Position numbers and translations under genes: made by a program. The notes under the pieces are model-generated. The model did not search any database. It saw only the letters and a list, made by a program, of their open reading frames with translations, and had not been told where the DNA came from. A DNA stretch of 47,393 nt from an uncultured Clostridia bacterium (GTDB lineage Bacteria; Bacillota; Clostridia; Christensenellales; Borkfalkiaceae). The stretch spans positions 1 through 47,393 of the forward strand of contig CAMUFJ010000009.1 of NCBI GenBank assembly GCA_947088135.1. The letters run 5' to 3'. Below, piece by piece: positions 24,525 through 31,669 of this stretch (within the stretch, counting starts at the first letter, position 1; every line of letters begins with the position of its first letter).

Positions 24525-24540
24525 CGGAGCAGGTGTCTTT

Positions 24541-25149
24541 ATGTTAACGGTTTATAAAATTTACCCTGCGGGGTTTGCTTCCAACAGTTATATTATTACG
24601 GCGGACGGCAGGCGCGCCGTCTGCATCGATCCCGCACAGCCCCGCGTTCTCGAAAAAGCGAAATCGCTCGGATTGTCCGTGGAGTCCGTACTCCTGACGC
24701 ACGGGCATTTCGACCATATCGGCGGTTGCGCCGTTCTGCAGGCGGCGGGCGCGACAATCGGTTGCCTTGCCGAAGAAAAACCGCTCGCGCTCGGCAAAGA
24801 CAATCTCGCTTTGGAATTCGGCGGGAAAGAAGTTCCGCCTTTTCAAATCGACTTCACACTGTCGGACGGAGAGGAAATCGAGCTTGCGGGCATTCCCTTC
24901 AAGGCGATCGCTACCCCCGGGCATACTGCGGGCGGGGCGTGCTATCTTGCGGAGGATAAGCTGTTTACGGGCGACACGCTCTTCGACGGGAGCGTCGGCA
25001 GGACGGATCTCCCTACGGGCGATCCGTCCGCGCTGATTAAAAGCGTCAAGCGGCTGTACGCGCTTGCGGGCGATTACACGCTTTACGCGGGGCACGGCGG
25101 GGACGGCACTTTGGAAGAACAAAGAAAAAACGGATATATACGGGCATGA
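24541..25149 (+). CDS. Metallo-beta-lactamase-fold hydrolase (glyoxalase II-like)
   Basis: A 202-residue cytoplasmic MBL-fold hydrolase. Metal ligands are clear: THGHFDHIGG (HxHxDH), TPGHTAGGACY, LFTGDTLF and YAGHGG near the C-terminus. The short size and SVGRTDLPTGD segment are typical of the YqgX/GloB-like subgroup, which hydrolyses small thioesters such as S-lactoyl compounds; the substrate here is not determined. I use the ATG at 24541, 16 bases after rel; a reading that starts inside rel would add residues without family match. The stop overlaps the hemZ ATG by four bases. rel-MBL-hemZ is a conserved Clostridia gene order. Confidence 0.88.
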   Translation: MLTVYKIYPAGFASNSYIITADGRRAVCIDPAQPRVLEKAKSLGLSVESVLLTHGHFDHIGGCAVLQAAGATIGCLAEEKPLALGKDNLALEFGGKEVPPFQIDFTLSDGEEIELAGIPFKAIATPGHTAGGACYLAEDKLFTGDTLFDGSVGRTDLPTGDPSALIKSVKRLYALAGDYTLYAGHGGDGTLEEQRKNGYIRA

Positions 25150-26564
25150 TTACTTCTGCAAACCCTAAACTCGAACCCGAGCTCATGGACGTTGTGAGGC
25201 TCTTTTCGGGGGCGGAACAACTGAATATATCGCACGAAACGGACAGGCGGGACAATTATTTTGTCAACCGTTTTTGTTTGGACGGGGAAAGGAGCGAATT
25301 TTGCCATACGCCCCAAACGGCGGACGATTTTTCGAGCTTCGGGGAAACGAGCCTCGTAAAGCGGTACGCAAAGCTTGCGCTGTACGAGCTCTTGCGTAAG
25401 CGTTTTCAAACAAATCTGCCTTGGGGGTCGCTGACGGGAATCCGTCCCACGCGGCTCGCCTATACGGAAACGGAGAGTGGCAATGCGTTTGAGCCTCTTT
25501 TTGAAGAGCTTGGCGTAAGCGGGGAGAACACCGCGCTGGTCAAGCGGGTTTTGGAGGGGCAAAAGGGGATCTACGGTTACGGAAAGGGGAATTGCGATCT
25601 GTTTGTGTCCCTGCCTTTTTGTCCGACGAAATGCGTGTACTGCTCCTTTGTTACCGCGCCGATCGGCAAGACCCGCCGTTACTTGCCCGACTATATAAAT
25701 GCGCTTCGGAAAGAATTGCAGTCGGCAAGAAAGCTCGTCGGGAATCTGCGCTCGGTGTATATCGGCGGAGGAACGCCGTTCGCGCTCGAAGCGGAAGAGC
25801 TGCGCGCGGTGTTCGAGGCGGTCGCGCCCCTTCGGGAGAACGGCTGCGAATACACGGTGGAGGCTGGCCGTCCCGACGTGTTTACGAGGGAAAAGCTCGA
25901 TTTGTGCCGTGAATACGGGGTCACGAGAATTTGTATCAACGCGCAGAGCTTTTGCGACGAAACGCTCCGCACGATCGGCAGAAGCCACACCGCAAGACAG
26001 GTGGAGGAGGCGTTCGAACTTGCCCGCCCCTACGGGTTTATCGTGAATTGCGATCTCATTGCGGGGCTTACGGGAGAGAGCGTCGAAGAGTTCTGTGAAA
26101 GCGTGGACAAAGCCCTTTCTTTGAATCCCGAAAACATTACCGTACATACTCTTTGCTTAAAGAAGGGCGCGCGGCTCAAAGAGGAGGTCGCCTCGTTAAA
26201 CGGCGAACGGTTGGGCAGCATGATCGCCTATTCCCGCAAGGCGCTTACGGGAGCGGGGTATGAACCGTACTATTTGTACCGCCAAAAATATATGGCGGGC
26301 GCGCACGAGAACGTGGGATGGTGCAAAAAGGGCACGGCTTCCGTCTATAACGTCGACGTCATGGAAGAATGCGCCGATAACCTTGCCGTGGGGGCAAACG
26401 CCGTTTCCAAGAAGCTGTTTTTGGCGCGCGGCGCACGAAAAAACGGAGAAGAATATTATAAGGCGGGTCGCATCGAACGCTACGGCAGTCCCAAAGATAT
26501 CCCCACGTATTTAAATAAAGTTGATAAAATCATTTCCGAAAAGGAAGCGCTGTTTTCTATGTAA
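25146..26564 (+). CDS. hemZ: HemZ-type radical SAM coproporphyrinogen III dehydrogenase-like protein
   Basis: The 472-residue protein belongs to the HemN/HemW/HemZ group of radical SAM enzymes. It has the HemZ-specific N-terminal half (about residues 1-150, including SLTGIRPTRLAY), then the cluster motif CPTKCVYCSF (about residue 159-168), YIGGGTPFALE, EAGRPD, RICINAQSFCDETLRTIGR and NCDLIAGLTGE. HemN itself is an oxygen-independent coproporphyrinogen III oxidase; the true substrate of HemZ in heme-poor anaerobes is uncertain. It is the last gene of the recJ-rel-MBL-hemZ operon, translationally coupled to the MBL gene. Confidence 0.9.
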   Translation: MITSANPKLEPELMDVVRLFSGAEQLNISHETDRRDNYFVNRFCLDGERSEFCHTPQTADDFSSFGETSLVKRYAKLALYELLRKRFQTNLPWGSLTGIRPTRLAYTETESGNAFEPLFEELGVSGENTALVKRVLEGQKGIYGYGKGNCDLFVSLPFCPTKCVYCSFVTAPIGKTRRYLPDYINALRKELQSARKLVGNLRSVYIGGGTPFALEAEELRAVFEAVAPLRENGCEYTVEAGRPDVFTREKLDLCREYGVTRICINAQSFCDETLRTIGRSHTARQVEEAFELARPYGFIVNCDLIAGLTGESVEEFCESVDKALSLNPENITVHTLCLKKGARLKEEVASLNGERLGSMIAYSRKALTGAGYEPYYLYRQKYMAGAHENVGWCKKGTASVYNVDVMEECADNLAVGANAVSKKLFLARGARKNGEEYYKAGRIERYGSPKDIPTYLNKVDKIISEKEALFSM

Positions 26565-26582
26565 CAAAATCCCGTGGTGTCC

Positions 26583-26646
26583 CTTTGGCTCCCCCTTTGA
26601 GAAAGGGGGAGCTTCGCCACAGGGGGAGGCAAGAGAAGAGGGGGGA
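26583..26646. repeat. Interspersed palindromic repeat copy
   Basis: CTCCCCCTTTGAG followed by AAAGGGGGAG (hairpin), then CTTCGCCACAGGGGGAGG. The CCCCTTTGAGAAAGGGG core is the same as in the block at 15170-15330. In this place, just after hemZ, the hairpin might also help end transcription, although no T run follows. Confidence 0.7.
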
Positions 26647-26652
26647 AGCGGA

Positions 26653-26709
26653 AATTACAAAAACAACTGTAATTCGCACTTGACAATTGACACGGGGATA
26701 TAGTATAAT
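26653..26709 (+). promoter_or_regulatory. Promoter of the ROK kinase gene with an upstream palindrome
   Basis: A perfect TTGACA (26680-26685) and TATAAT (26704-26709) are 18 bases apart. Directly upstream is the dyad AATTACA-N8-TGTAATT (26653-26674), six bases before the -35 box, where an activator or repressor could bind. Confidence 0.75.
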
Positions 26710-26759
26710 AAATCAAGAAAAGTATATTTTCACGCCCGAGCGGGAGGAAAGAGGCAATT

Positions 26760-27701
26760 ATGAAATATTATGCGGGAATCGATTTGGGCGGTACGTTCAT
26801 CAAATGCGGGATCGTGGACGAAACGGGGAAACTCCTCGTGAAAGACAAGATCCCCACCAAAAAGGAGCGTCCGTACGAAGCCGTTGCAAAAGATATGGCA
26901 AACTTCGCGTTAAAACTCGCTACCCAAGCGGGAGTCAAACTCTCCGCGGCGGGGATCGGTTCGCCCGGCAGTATCGACAGTAAAAACGGGATCGTCGTTT
27001 ACAACAACAATCTGAAATGGGACGACGTGCCTCTTTCAGACGAGGTGCGCGCGGTTTTGGGCGTGCCCGTCTACGTTTTGAACGACGCCAACGCGGCTGC
27101 GCTCGGCGAGCAGTTCTGCGGTGCGGGAAATGAGTACCGCGACGTCATTTTCGTCACGCTCGGCACGGGCGTGGGCGGCGGCATCGTCATTGACGGCAAG
27201 CTCTTCGAGGGCAATAAGTCGGCGGGCGCGGAGATCGGTCACGCGGTCATTCGCATGGGCGGGGAAAAGTGTACCTGCGGACGGAAGGGCTGTTTCGAGG
27301 CTTACGCTTCCGCGACGGCGCTCATCCGCCAAACCAAACGCGCGATGGGAAAACACCCCGAAAGCGCGCTTTGGGGCATTTGCGATTTCGATAAGGTGGA
27401 CGGCAAAACGGCGTTCGACGGAATGCGCGCGGACGATAAGACTGCGGCGCAGGTCGTAAAAGCGTATATCGGCTATTTGGCGGAAGGCATTGCCAATCTC
27501 TGCAACGAGTTCCGTCCCGAGGCGATACTCCTCGGCGGGGGCGTCTGCGCGGAGGGGGATACCCTTTTAGAACCTTTGAAAAAGCTGGTCGGGAAAATGA
27601 TTTACGGCAAAGAGGGCTACGCGCCCGTAGAGTTGCTCACGGCGAGCCTCGGCAACGACGCGGGAATGTTCGGCGCGGCAAGATACGCGATGATCAGATA
27701 A
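26760..27701 (+). CDS. glcK: ROK-family glucokinase
   Basis: Phosphorylates glucose to glucose 6-phosphate with ATP. The 313-residue protein has the phosphate motif AGIDLGGTFIKCGI, GIGSPGSID, the catalytic Asp in LNDANAAALGE, TLGTGVGGGI, and the ROK zinc motif GAEIGHxxI followed by CTCGRKGCFEAYAS (ligands His and three Cys). No helix-turn-helix is present, so it is a kinase rather than a NagC/XylR-type repressor. GGGAGG precedes the ATG. Another hexose could be the substrate; glucose is inferred from the closeness to Bacillota GlcK. Phosphoglucomutase, the next enzyme towards glucose 1-phosphate, lies 2 kb downstream. Confidence 0.88.
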   Translation: MKYYAGIDLGGTFIKCGIVDETGKLLVKDKIPTKKERPYEAVAKDMANFALKLATQAGVKLSAAGIGSPGSIDSKNGIVVYNNNLKWDDVPLSDEVRAVLGVPVYVLNDANAAALGEQFCGAGNEYRDVIFVTLGTGVGGGIVIDGKLFEGNKSAGAEIGHAVIRMGGEKCTCGRKGCFEAYASATALIRQTKRAMGKHPESALWGICDFDKVDGKTAFDGMRADDKTAAQVVKAYIGYLAEGIANLCNEFRPEAILLGGGVCAEGDTLLEPLKKLVGKMIYGKEGYAPVELLTASLGNDAGMFGAARYAMIR

Positions 27702-27850
27702 AAAAGTCGGTACTTTTTATGAAATCACAGTTGCGTCGCTCTCGGAATGACGCGCTGTATATTGCGGAGCGACGTCGCTATTGAGCAAGTAGCCCGCAAA
27801 GATTTTCGGAACGGAATGTTTGCAAGATATCATACATAAAAGGAGGAGCC
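27702..27850. other. Intergenic region with a weak hairpin and repeat remnant
   Basis: AAAAAAGT CGGT ACTTTTT right after the ROK kinase stop can form an AT-rich hairpin, possibly a weak terminator. It is followed by GCGTCGCTCTCGGAATGACGC, resembling the tail of the interspersed repeats, and AGCGACGTCGCT. No gene is seen. AAGGAGG at the end serves the next gene. Confidence 0.4.
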
Positions 27851-28672
27851 ATGCGTACCGTATTCGGAAGTTGGAAATACATCTTCAAAAACATTTGGTT
27901 TGTGTTGCCGTTTGCACTTGTACCGGCGCTCTTCCTCGCGCTCTCTTTAAACTATACGGCAATCCGTTCGCTGTTGTCCGACTTCTTTTCAGGCGTACCG
28001 CGCGCGGGCTTTTTGGACTATTTAAACGCGTTTTCCGTGATTCGGTTCGACCTGTTGGGCATCGTGTACGCCGTTTGCGCCTACGTCGCGTTTTCGCTCT
28101 GCATGGCGTTGCTGCTGCCCTTGGTGGAAAAGCATATGCGGCTCGGCAAGCGTACGCTGAGCGGAGCTTATTCCCATATGGGGAGCTTGCTCGTTTCCGC
28201 TTTTGCGGTTACAATTCTCTATCTTTTGTTCTATGAAGTTTGGGCGGTCGTGCTCTCGTCGGTTCTTTTCGCCGTCGCCTCCGTCGGAAACGTGATAGCC
28301 GTTTATCTGTTGGATTCGCTGGTCTTTCTTGTATTTTCGTTTATCCTGCTCTATCTCGCTACGGTGTGCTATTTGCTGTTTCCCTGCAAGCAGGTAACGG
28401 GTTTCGGCACTTATAACGCGCTCATGTATTCTTATCGGCTCATGTCGGGCTTGCGCTGGCGGCTCGTATTCGCGTTTACCATTCTGTTCGTCATTATGGG
28501 CGGGGTCGTCGTCGGCGTATCTTATTTGGGCGAGCTCGCGTTCCGCTTGTCGGCGCTTGTATTGTTCGTGTTCCTGTTCCTCGACTTTACCGTTCGCATG
28601 GAAACCGTCTATTTCGAGGCGGATAAGTTGGATCGCGAGGACATTCTGCACAGTTACAGGGAGTTGTTATGA
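27851..28672 (+). CDS. Unknown multi-pass membrane protein (first of a pair)
   Basis: I do not recognise a characterised family. The 273-residue protein begins with an amphipathic stretch (MRTVFGSWKYIFKNIWFVLP) and has about six hydrophobic helices: near residues 16-38, 66-92, 111-150 (two), 152-178, 198-222 and 226-248. The soluble C-terminal tail is short and acidic (FEADKLDREDILHSYREL). AAGGAGGAG precedes the ATG, and the stop overlaps the next gene by four bases, so the two products are made together and probably act together, for instance as a heteromer. Domain-like starts in both (GSWKYIFKN / RLTIDNFSSVFK) suggest distant homology to each other. Confidence 0.75.
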   Translation: MRTVFGSWKYIFKNIWFVLPFALVPALFLALSLNYTAIRSLLSDFFSGVPRAGFLDYLNAFSVIRFDLLGIVYAVCAYVAFSLCMALLLPLVEKHMRLGKRTLSGAYSHMGSLLVSAFAVTILYLLFYEVWAVVLSSVLFAVASVGNVIAVYLLDSLVFLVFSFILLYLATVCYLLFPCKQVTGFGTYNALMYSYRLMSGLRWRLVFAFTILFVIMGGVVVGVSYLGELAFRLSALVLFVFLFLDFTVRMETVYFEADKLDREDILHSYRELL

Positions 28673-29622
28673 GATTCAGAAACGCCATGAGGCTCACGAT
28701 CGATAATTTTTCCTCCGTGTTCAAGCTGCTTTTATACCGCTTGATGACGGGCGTCGTCTTTTTCAGCCTCATTTACGTGATTTTGAAGCTGTCGCTCAAC
28801 GCCGTAACGACGAGCGCGGAATGGACGGCGATGCGCGATCTTGTTACCGACTTTTTCCGTGCGCTCGTTACGGGACAGACGGAAAAGCTGCAATCTTTCC
28901 AAACGGATTTTCAGGAAGCGGCGAAAAATTTCATGACCATGCTCGGCTCGCACGGCGGTTCCATCGCGGGCGCGATCGTCGGCGTGTGCGTTATCTATAT
29001 CCTCTCCCGCTATGCGAACGGGCTCGGCGTGTTCGCTATCGGGAACGTCGTCAACGACAGAATGAGCGTCTTCGCCCGCACGCCCTTTGCGGCGGCGTAT
29101 TTTAAGAGCATCGGGCAAGCGGCGCTCTATCAAATCGTCTACGTACCGCTTACTTTTTTGTACGACGCGGTCATTGTTCTCCTTTGCTGGGTGTGCGTTG
29201 CGTACGTCCCCAACATTTTACCGTTCGGGCATTTGCTTTCCGTCCTGTTCGGCATCAGCCTTGCGCTCACCGTGCTCGTGTGTCTGCAAGCGCTCAAAAT
29301 GACGGTCTTCTCTTCTTGGATGCCCGCCATGATCGCGGATAAACTTTCTTTGGGCGCGAGCTTAAAGCGGTGTTTCTCCACGGGGAAGGATTTCGGCAGA
29401 CGGTTTGCGGCATATCTCATTTCGGTATATCTCATCGTCATCGTCAACGTGCTTTGCCTGTTTACGACGATCGGGAGCGCGCTCATTATCAGTATTCCGC
29501 TCAGTTTTATCTTCCTGCTTGCCATGCAGTTTGTGAACTACTATAAGCAAGAGGACAGAAAATATTTCGTATCCCTCAACAAAATCGTAGGGGAGAATCC
29601 CGACGATTTGCCTGAATCGTAA
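28669..29622 (+). CDS. Unknown multi-pass membrane protein (second of a pair)
   Basis: The 317-residue protein overlaps the preceding gene by ATGA. It shares the general plan of its neighbour: a short cytoplasmic start, a first helix at about 23-45 (MTGVVFFSLIYVILKLSL), an extracytoplasmic segment rich in charged residues (about 46-95), and five or six further helices at about 99-125, 145-200, 203-222, 252-280 and 283-300, with a charged cytoplasmic tail (YKQEDRKYFVSLNKIVGEN). RTPFAAAYFKSIGQ and LGASLKRCFSTGKDFGRRF could be membrane-parallel cytoplasmic helices, as seen in DUF975-like or glycerophosphoryl-diester-phosphodiesterase-type membrane domains. No catalytic motif is visible. Confidence 0.75.
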   Translation: MRFRNAMRLTIDNFSSVFKLLLYRLMTGVVFFSLIYVILKLSLNAVTTSAEWTAMRDLVTDFFRALVTGQTEKLQSFQTDFQEAAKNFMTMLGSHGGSIAGAIVGVCVIYILSRYANGLGVFAIGNVVNDRMSVFARTPFAAAYFKSIGQAALYQIVYVPLTFLYDAVIVLLCWVCVAYVPNILPFGHLLSVLFGISLALTVLVCLQALKMTVFSSWMPAMIADKLSLGASLKRCFSTGKDFGRRFAAYLISVYLIVIVNVLCLFTTIGSALIISIPLSFIFLLAMQFVNYYKQEDRKYFVSLNKIVGENPDDLPES

Positions 29623-29639
29623 AAAGCAAGGAGGCTTTT

Positions 29640-31346
29640 ATGAACTATCAAACCGAATACGAAAGCTGGCTGAACGATCCGCGCCTGACCGATTCGGAGC
29701 GCGAGGAACTGCTCTCCATCTCCTCGGACGAAAATGAGAAGGAATACCGCTTCGGCGGGGAGTTGGAATTCGGTACTGCGGGCATGCGCGGAATCATCGG
29801 TTGCGGAAAAAACATGATGAACGTCCGCACCGTCATGCGCGCCACGCAGGGGCTTGCCGAATACATCGCCACGCTGGGCGAGGAAGCGAAGTCCCGCGGG
29901 GTGGTCATCTCTTACGATACGCGCAGAAATTCCCGCCTGTTCGCGGAAAAAACGGCGGGCGTTTTGGCGCAAAACGGAATCAAGACGTATCTCTTTGGCG
30001 ACGTACACCCCGTGCCCATGCTCTCCTATGCGGTTCGGTACTTGCACACGGTGGCCGGAGTCATGATTACCGCCTCCCACAATCCCAAACAATACAACGG
30101 CTATAAAGTTTACGGCGAGGACGGCGCGCAGATGTCGCCCGAAGCGACGGCGATCGTCGTCGGCTTCATCGAAAAGATCACCGACTATCTTTCGGTGACG
30201 TCGGCGGGAATTTCTCCTCTCGTGCTTCCCGTGCCCGCGCTCGTAGACGATACCTATATCACCGCGCTTTCCCGCCTGACGCTCTCCCGCGAAGCGGTGG
30301 AAAAGTGCGGGAAGGATTTGAAGCTCGTCTACACTCCCGTGCACGGTTCCGGTTACGTTCCCGTCATGCGCATTTTAAAACAGCTCGGCATTTGCGTGAC
30401 CGTCGTTGAGGCGCAGACCATGCCCGACACGGAGTTCTCCACCGTCAAGGTGCCCAATCCAGAATACAAGGAAACGCTTGCCATGGGCATTGCGCTCGCA
30501 AACGAGATAAACGCCGACGTGGTGTTCGGCACCGATCCCGATTCCGACCGTTTGGGCGTTGCGCTGAAAGACGACAAGGGCGAATTCACCGCGCTTTCCG
30601 GCAACCAAGTGGGCATTCTGCTCCTCGACTATATCCTCACCCGCCTCAAAGAGGACGGGAAACTGCCTTACAATGCGGCGGTCGTCAAATCGTTCGTGAC
30701 CACGGGCATGGCGAAGGCGATTTGCGACGATTTCGGCGTCGCGCTCTTCGAAACGCCCGTCGGGTTCAAATTCATCGGCGAAAAAATCAAGCAATGGGAG
30801 CAGGACGGCACGCACGAATTTATTTTCGGCTTCGAGGAATCGTGCGGGTATCTGCGCGGAACGCACGCGCGGGATAAGGACGCCGTCGTCGCCTCCATGC
30901 TCTGCGCGGAAATGGTGTGCTATTATACCTACATCGGCAAATCGGTTTACGGCAGGTTGCAGGAAATTTATCGAAAATACGGTTACGTGCTCGATAAAAA
31001 CGTGTCCTTCGAATACAGCGGTCTTGGCGCGATGAAGGAGATGAACGCCGTCGTAGACAGGTTAAAAACGGTAAAGGTCAATGCGTTCGGTCCTTTCAAG
31101 GTGGAGGCGGTGCGCGATTATTCCGCGTCGATCCGCCGTACGGCAAGCGGGGAGGAGCAGACGCTCGATATTCCCAAGTGCAACTGTGTGTATTACGAGC
31201 TTGCGGGCGGGTCGTTCGTCTGCGTCCGTCCGTCGGGCACCGAACCCAAGCTCAAAACGTATTACTCCATAAAGGCGAAGGACGAGGCGAGCGCGGAAGA
31301 AGCACTTTCCGCCGTACAGCAATCGGTCGCCGAGCTTTTAAAATAA
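29640..31346 (+). CDS. pgcA: Phosphoglucomutase / phosphomannomutase
   Basis: Alpha-D-phosphohexomutase that interconverts glucose 6-phosphate and glucose 1-phosphate (often also mannose phosphates), feeding glycolipid and wall precursors. The 568-residue length is that of the long Firmicutes PgcA type. Motifs in order: GTAGMRGIIG, the active-site serine loop MITASHNPKQYNGYKVY (Ser about residue 144), the metal loop GTDPDSDRLGV, the sugar loop GFEESCGYLRG and the phosphate-binding loop RPSGTEPKLKTYYS. AAGGAGG precedes the ATG. It is followed by a strong terminator, closing the gene group that starts with the membrane protein pair. Confidence 0.93.
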   Translation: MNYQTEYESWLNDPRLTDSEREELLSISSDENEKEYRFGGELEFGTAGMRGIIGCGKNMMNVRTVMRATQGLAEYIATLGEEAKSRGVVISYDTRRNSRLFAEKTAGVLAQNGIKTYLFGDVHPVPMLSYAVRYLHTVAGVMITASHNPKQYNGYKVYGEDGAQMSPEATAIVVGFIEKITDYLSVTSAGISPLVLPVPALVDDTYITALSRLTLSREAVEKCGKDLKLVYTPVHGSGYVPVMRILKQLGICVTVVEAQTMPDTEFSTVKVPNPEYKETLAMGIALANEINADVVFGTDPDSDRLGVALKDDKGEFTALSGNQVGILLLDYILTRLKEDGKLPYNAAVVKSFVTTGMAKAICDDFGVALFETPVGFKFIGEKIKQWEQDGTHEFIFGFEESCGYLRGTHARDKDAVVASMLCAEMVCYYTYIGKSVYGRLQEIYRKYGYVLDKNVSFEYSGLGAMKEMNAVVDRLKTVKVNAFGPFKVEAVRDYSASIRRTASGEEQTLDIPKCNCVYYELAGGSFVCVRPSGTEPKLKTYYSIKAKDEASAEEALSAVQQSVAELLK

Positions 31347-31357
31347 TTACGGTTTTC

Positions 31358-31393
31358 TGCCGCCCCGAGCTGAACGCTCGGGGCGGCATTTTT
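31358..31393 (+). terminator. Rho-independent terminator after phosphoglucomutase
   Basis: TGCCGCCCCGAGC (31358-31370) and GCTCGGGGCGGCA (31376-31388) form a 13-bp stem with a 5-base loop, followed by five T. Confidence 0.93.
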
Positions 31394-31487
31394 GCGTACA
31401 TATTTTTCTTTGAAACAATCGATACTACTATCGCCCGCACCGAGAGGATCGACGACATCACTTTATTTTTTCCTGAACGCAGGTAAA

Positions 31488-31514
31488 GTTTTTTGTAAAA
31501 AATTTACAAAAAAC
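31488..31514. promoter_or_regulatory. Perfect 12-base palindrome upstream of the surface-lipoprotein promoter
   Basis: GTTTTTTGTAAA (31488-31499) and TTTACAAAAAAC (31503-31514) are exact reverse complements around AAA. The palindrome ends two bases before the -35 box, a usual place for a regulator site. The rest of the 31394-31669 gap has no gene. Confidence 0.65.
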
Positions 31515-31516
31515 TA

Positions 31517-31545
31517 TTGACAAAGCAGGGGGGGGGTGCTATACT
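31517..31545 (+). promoter_or_regulatory. Promoter of the InlB-repeat lipoprotein, with a nine-G tract in the spacer
   Basis: Perfect TTGACA (31517-31522) and TATACT (31540-31545) are 17 bases apart. Nine consecutive G (31528-31536) lie inside the spacer. Gain or loss of one G would change the spacer to 18 or 16. Transcription would start near 31552, giving a leader of about 118 bases that includes the dyad TCCGCGAAGCGGG. Confidence 0.85.
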
Positions 31546-31669
31546 GATAAAGGTTTATGCTAATATGAATTCTTTCATATATTTATAAATAATTAACCGA
31601 AACAAAATCGGCTCTGTCCGCGAAGCGGGAAAACATAGAGTAATCAAAATCCAATAGGGGGGATGTAGC

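Noticed and set aside
26583..26646. Repeat hairpin as the hemZ terminator
   Set aside because: It lacks a T run and is a copy of an interspersed repeat found in other settings; I keep it as a repeat, with termination only a possible side effect.
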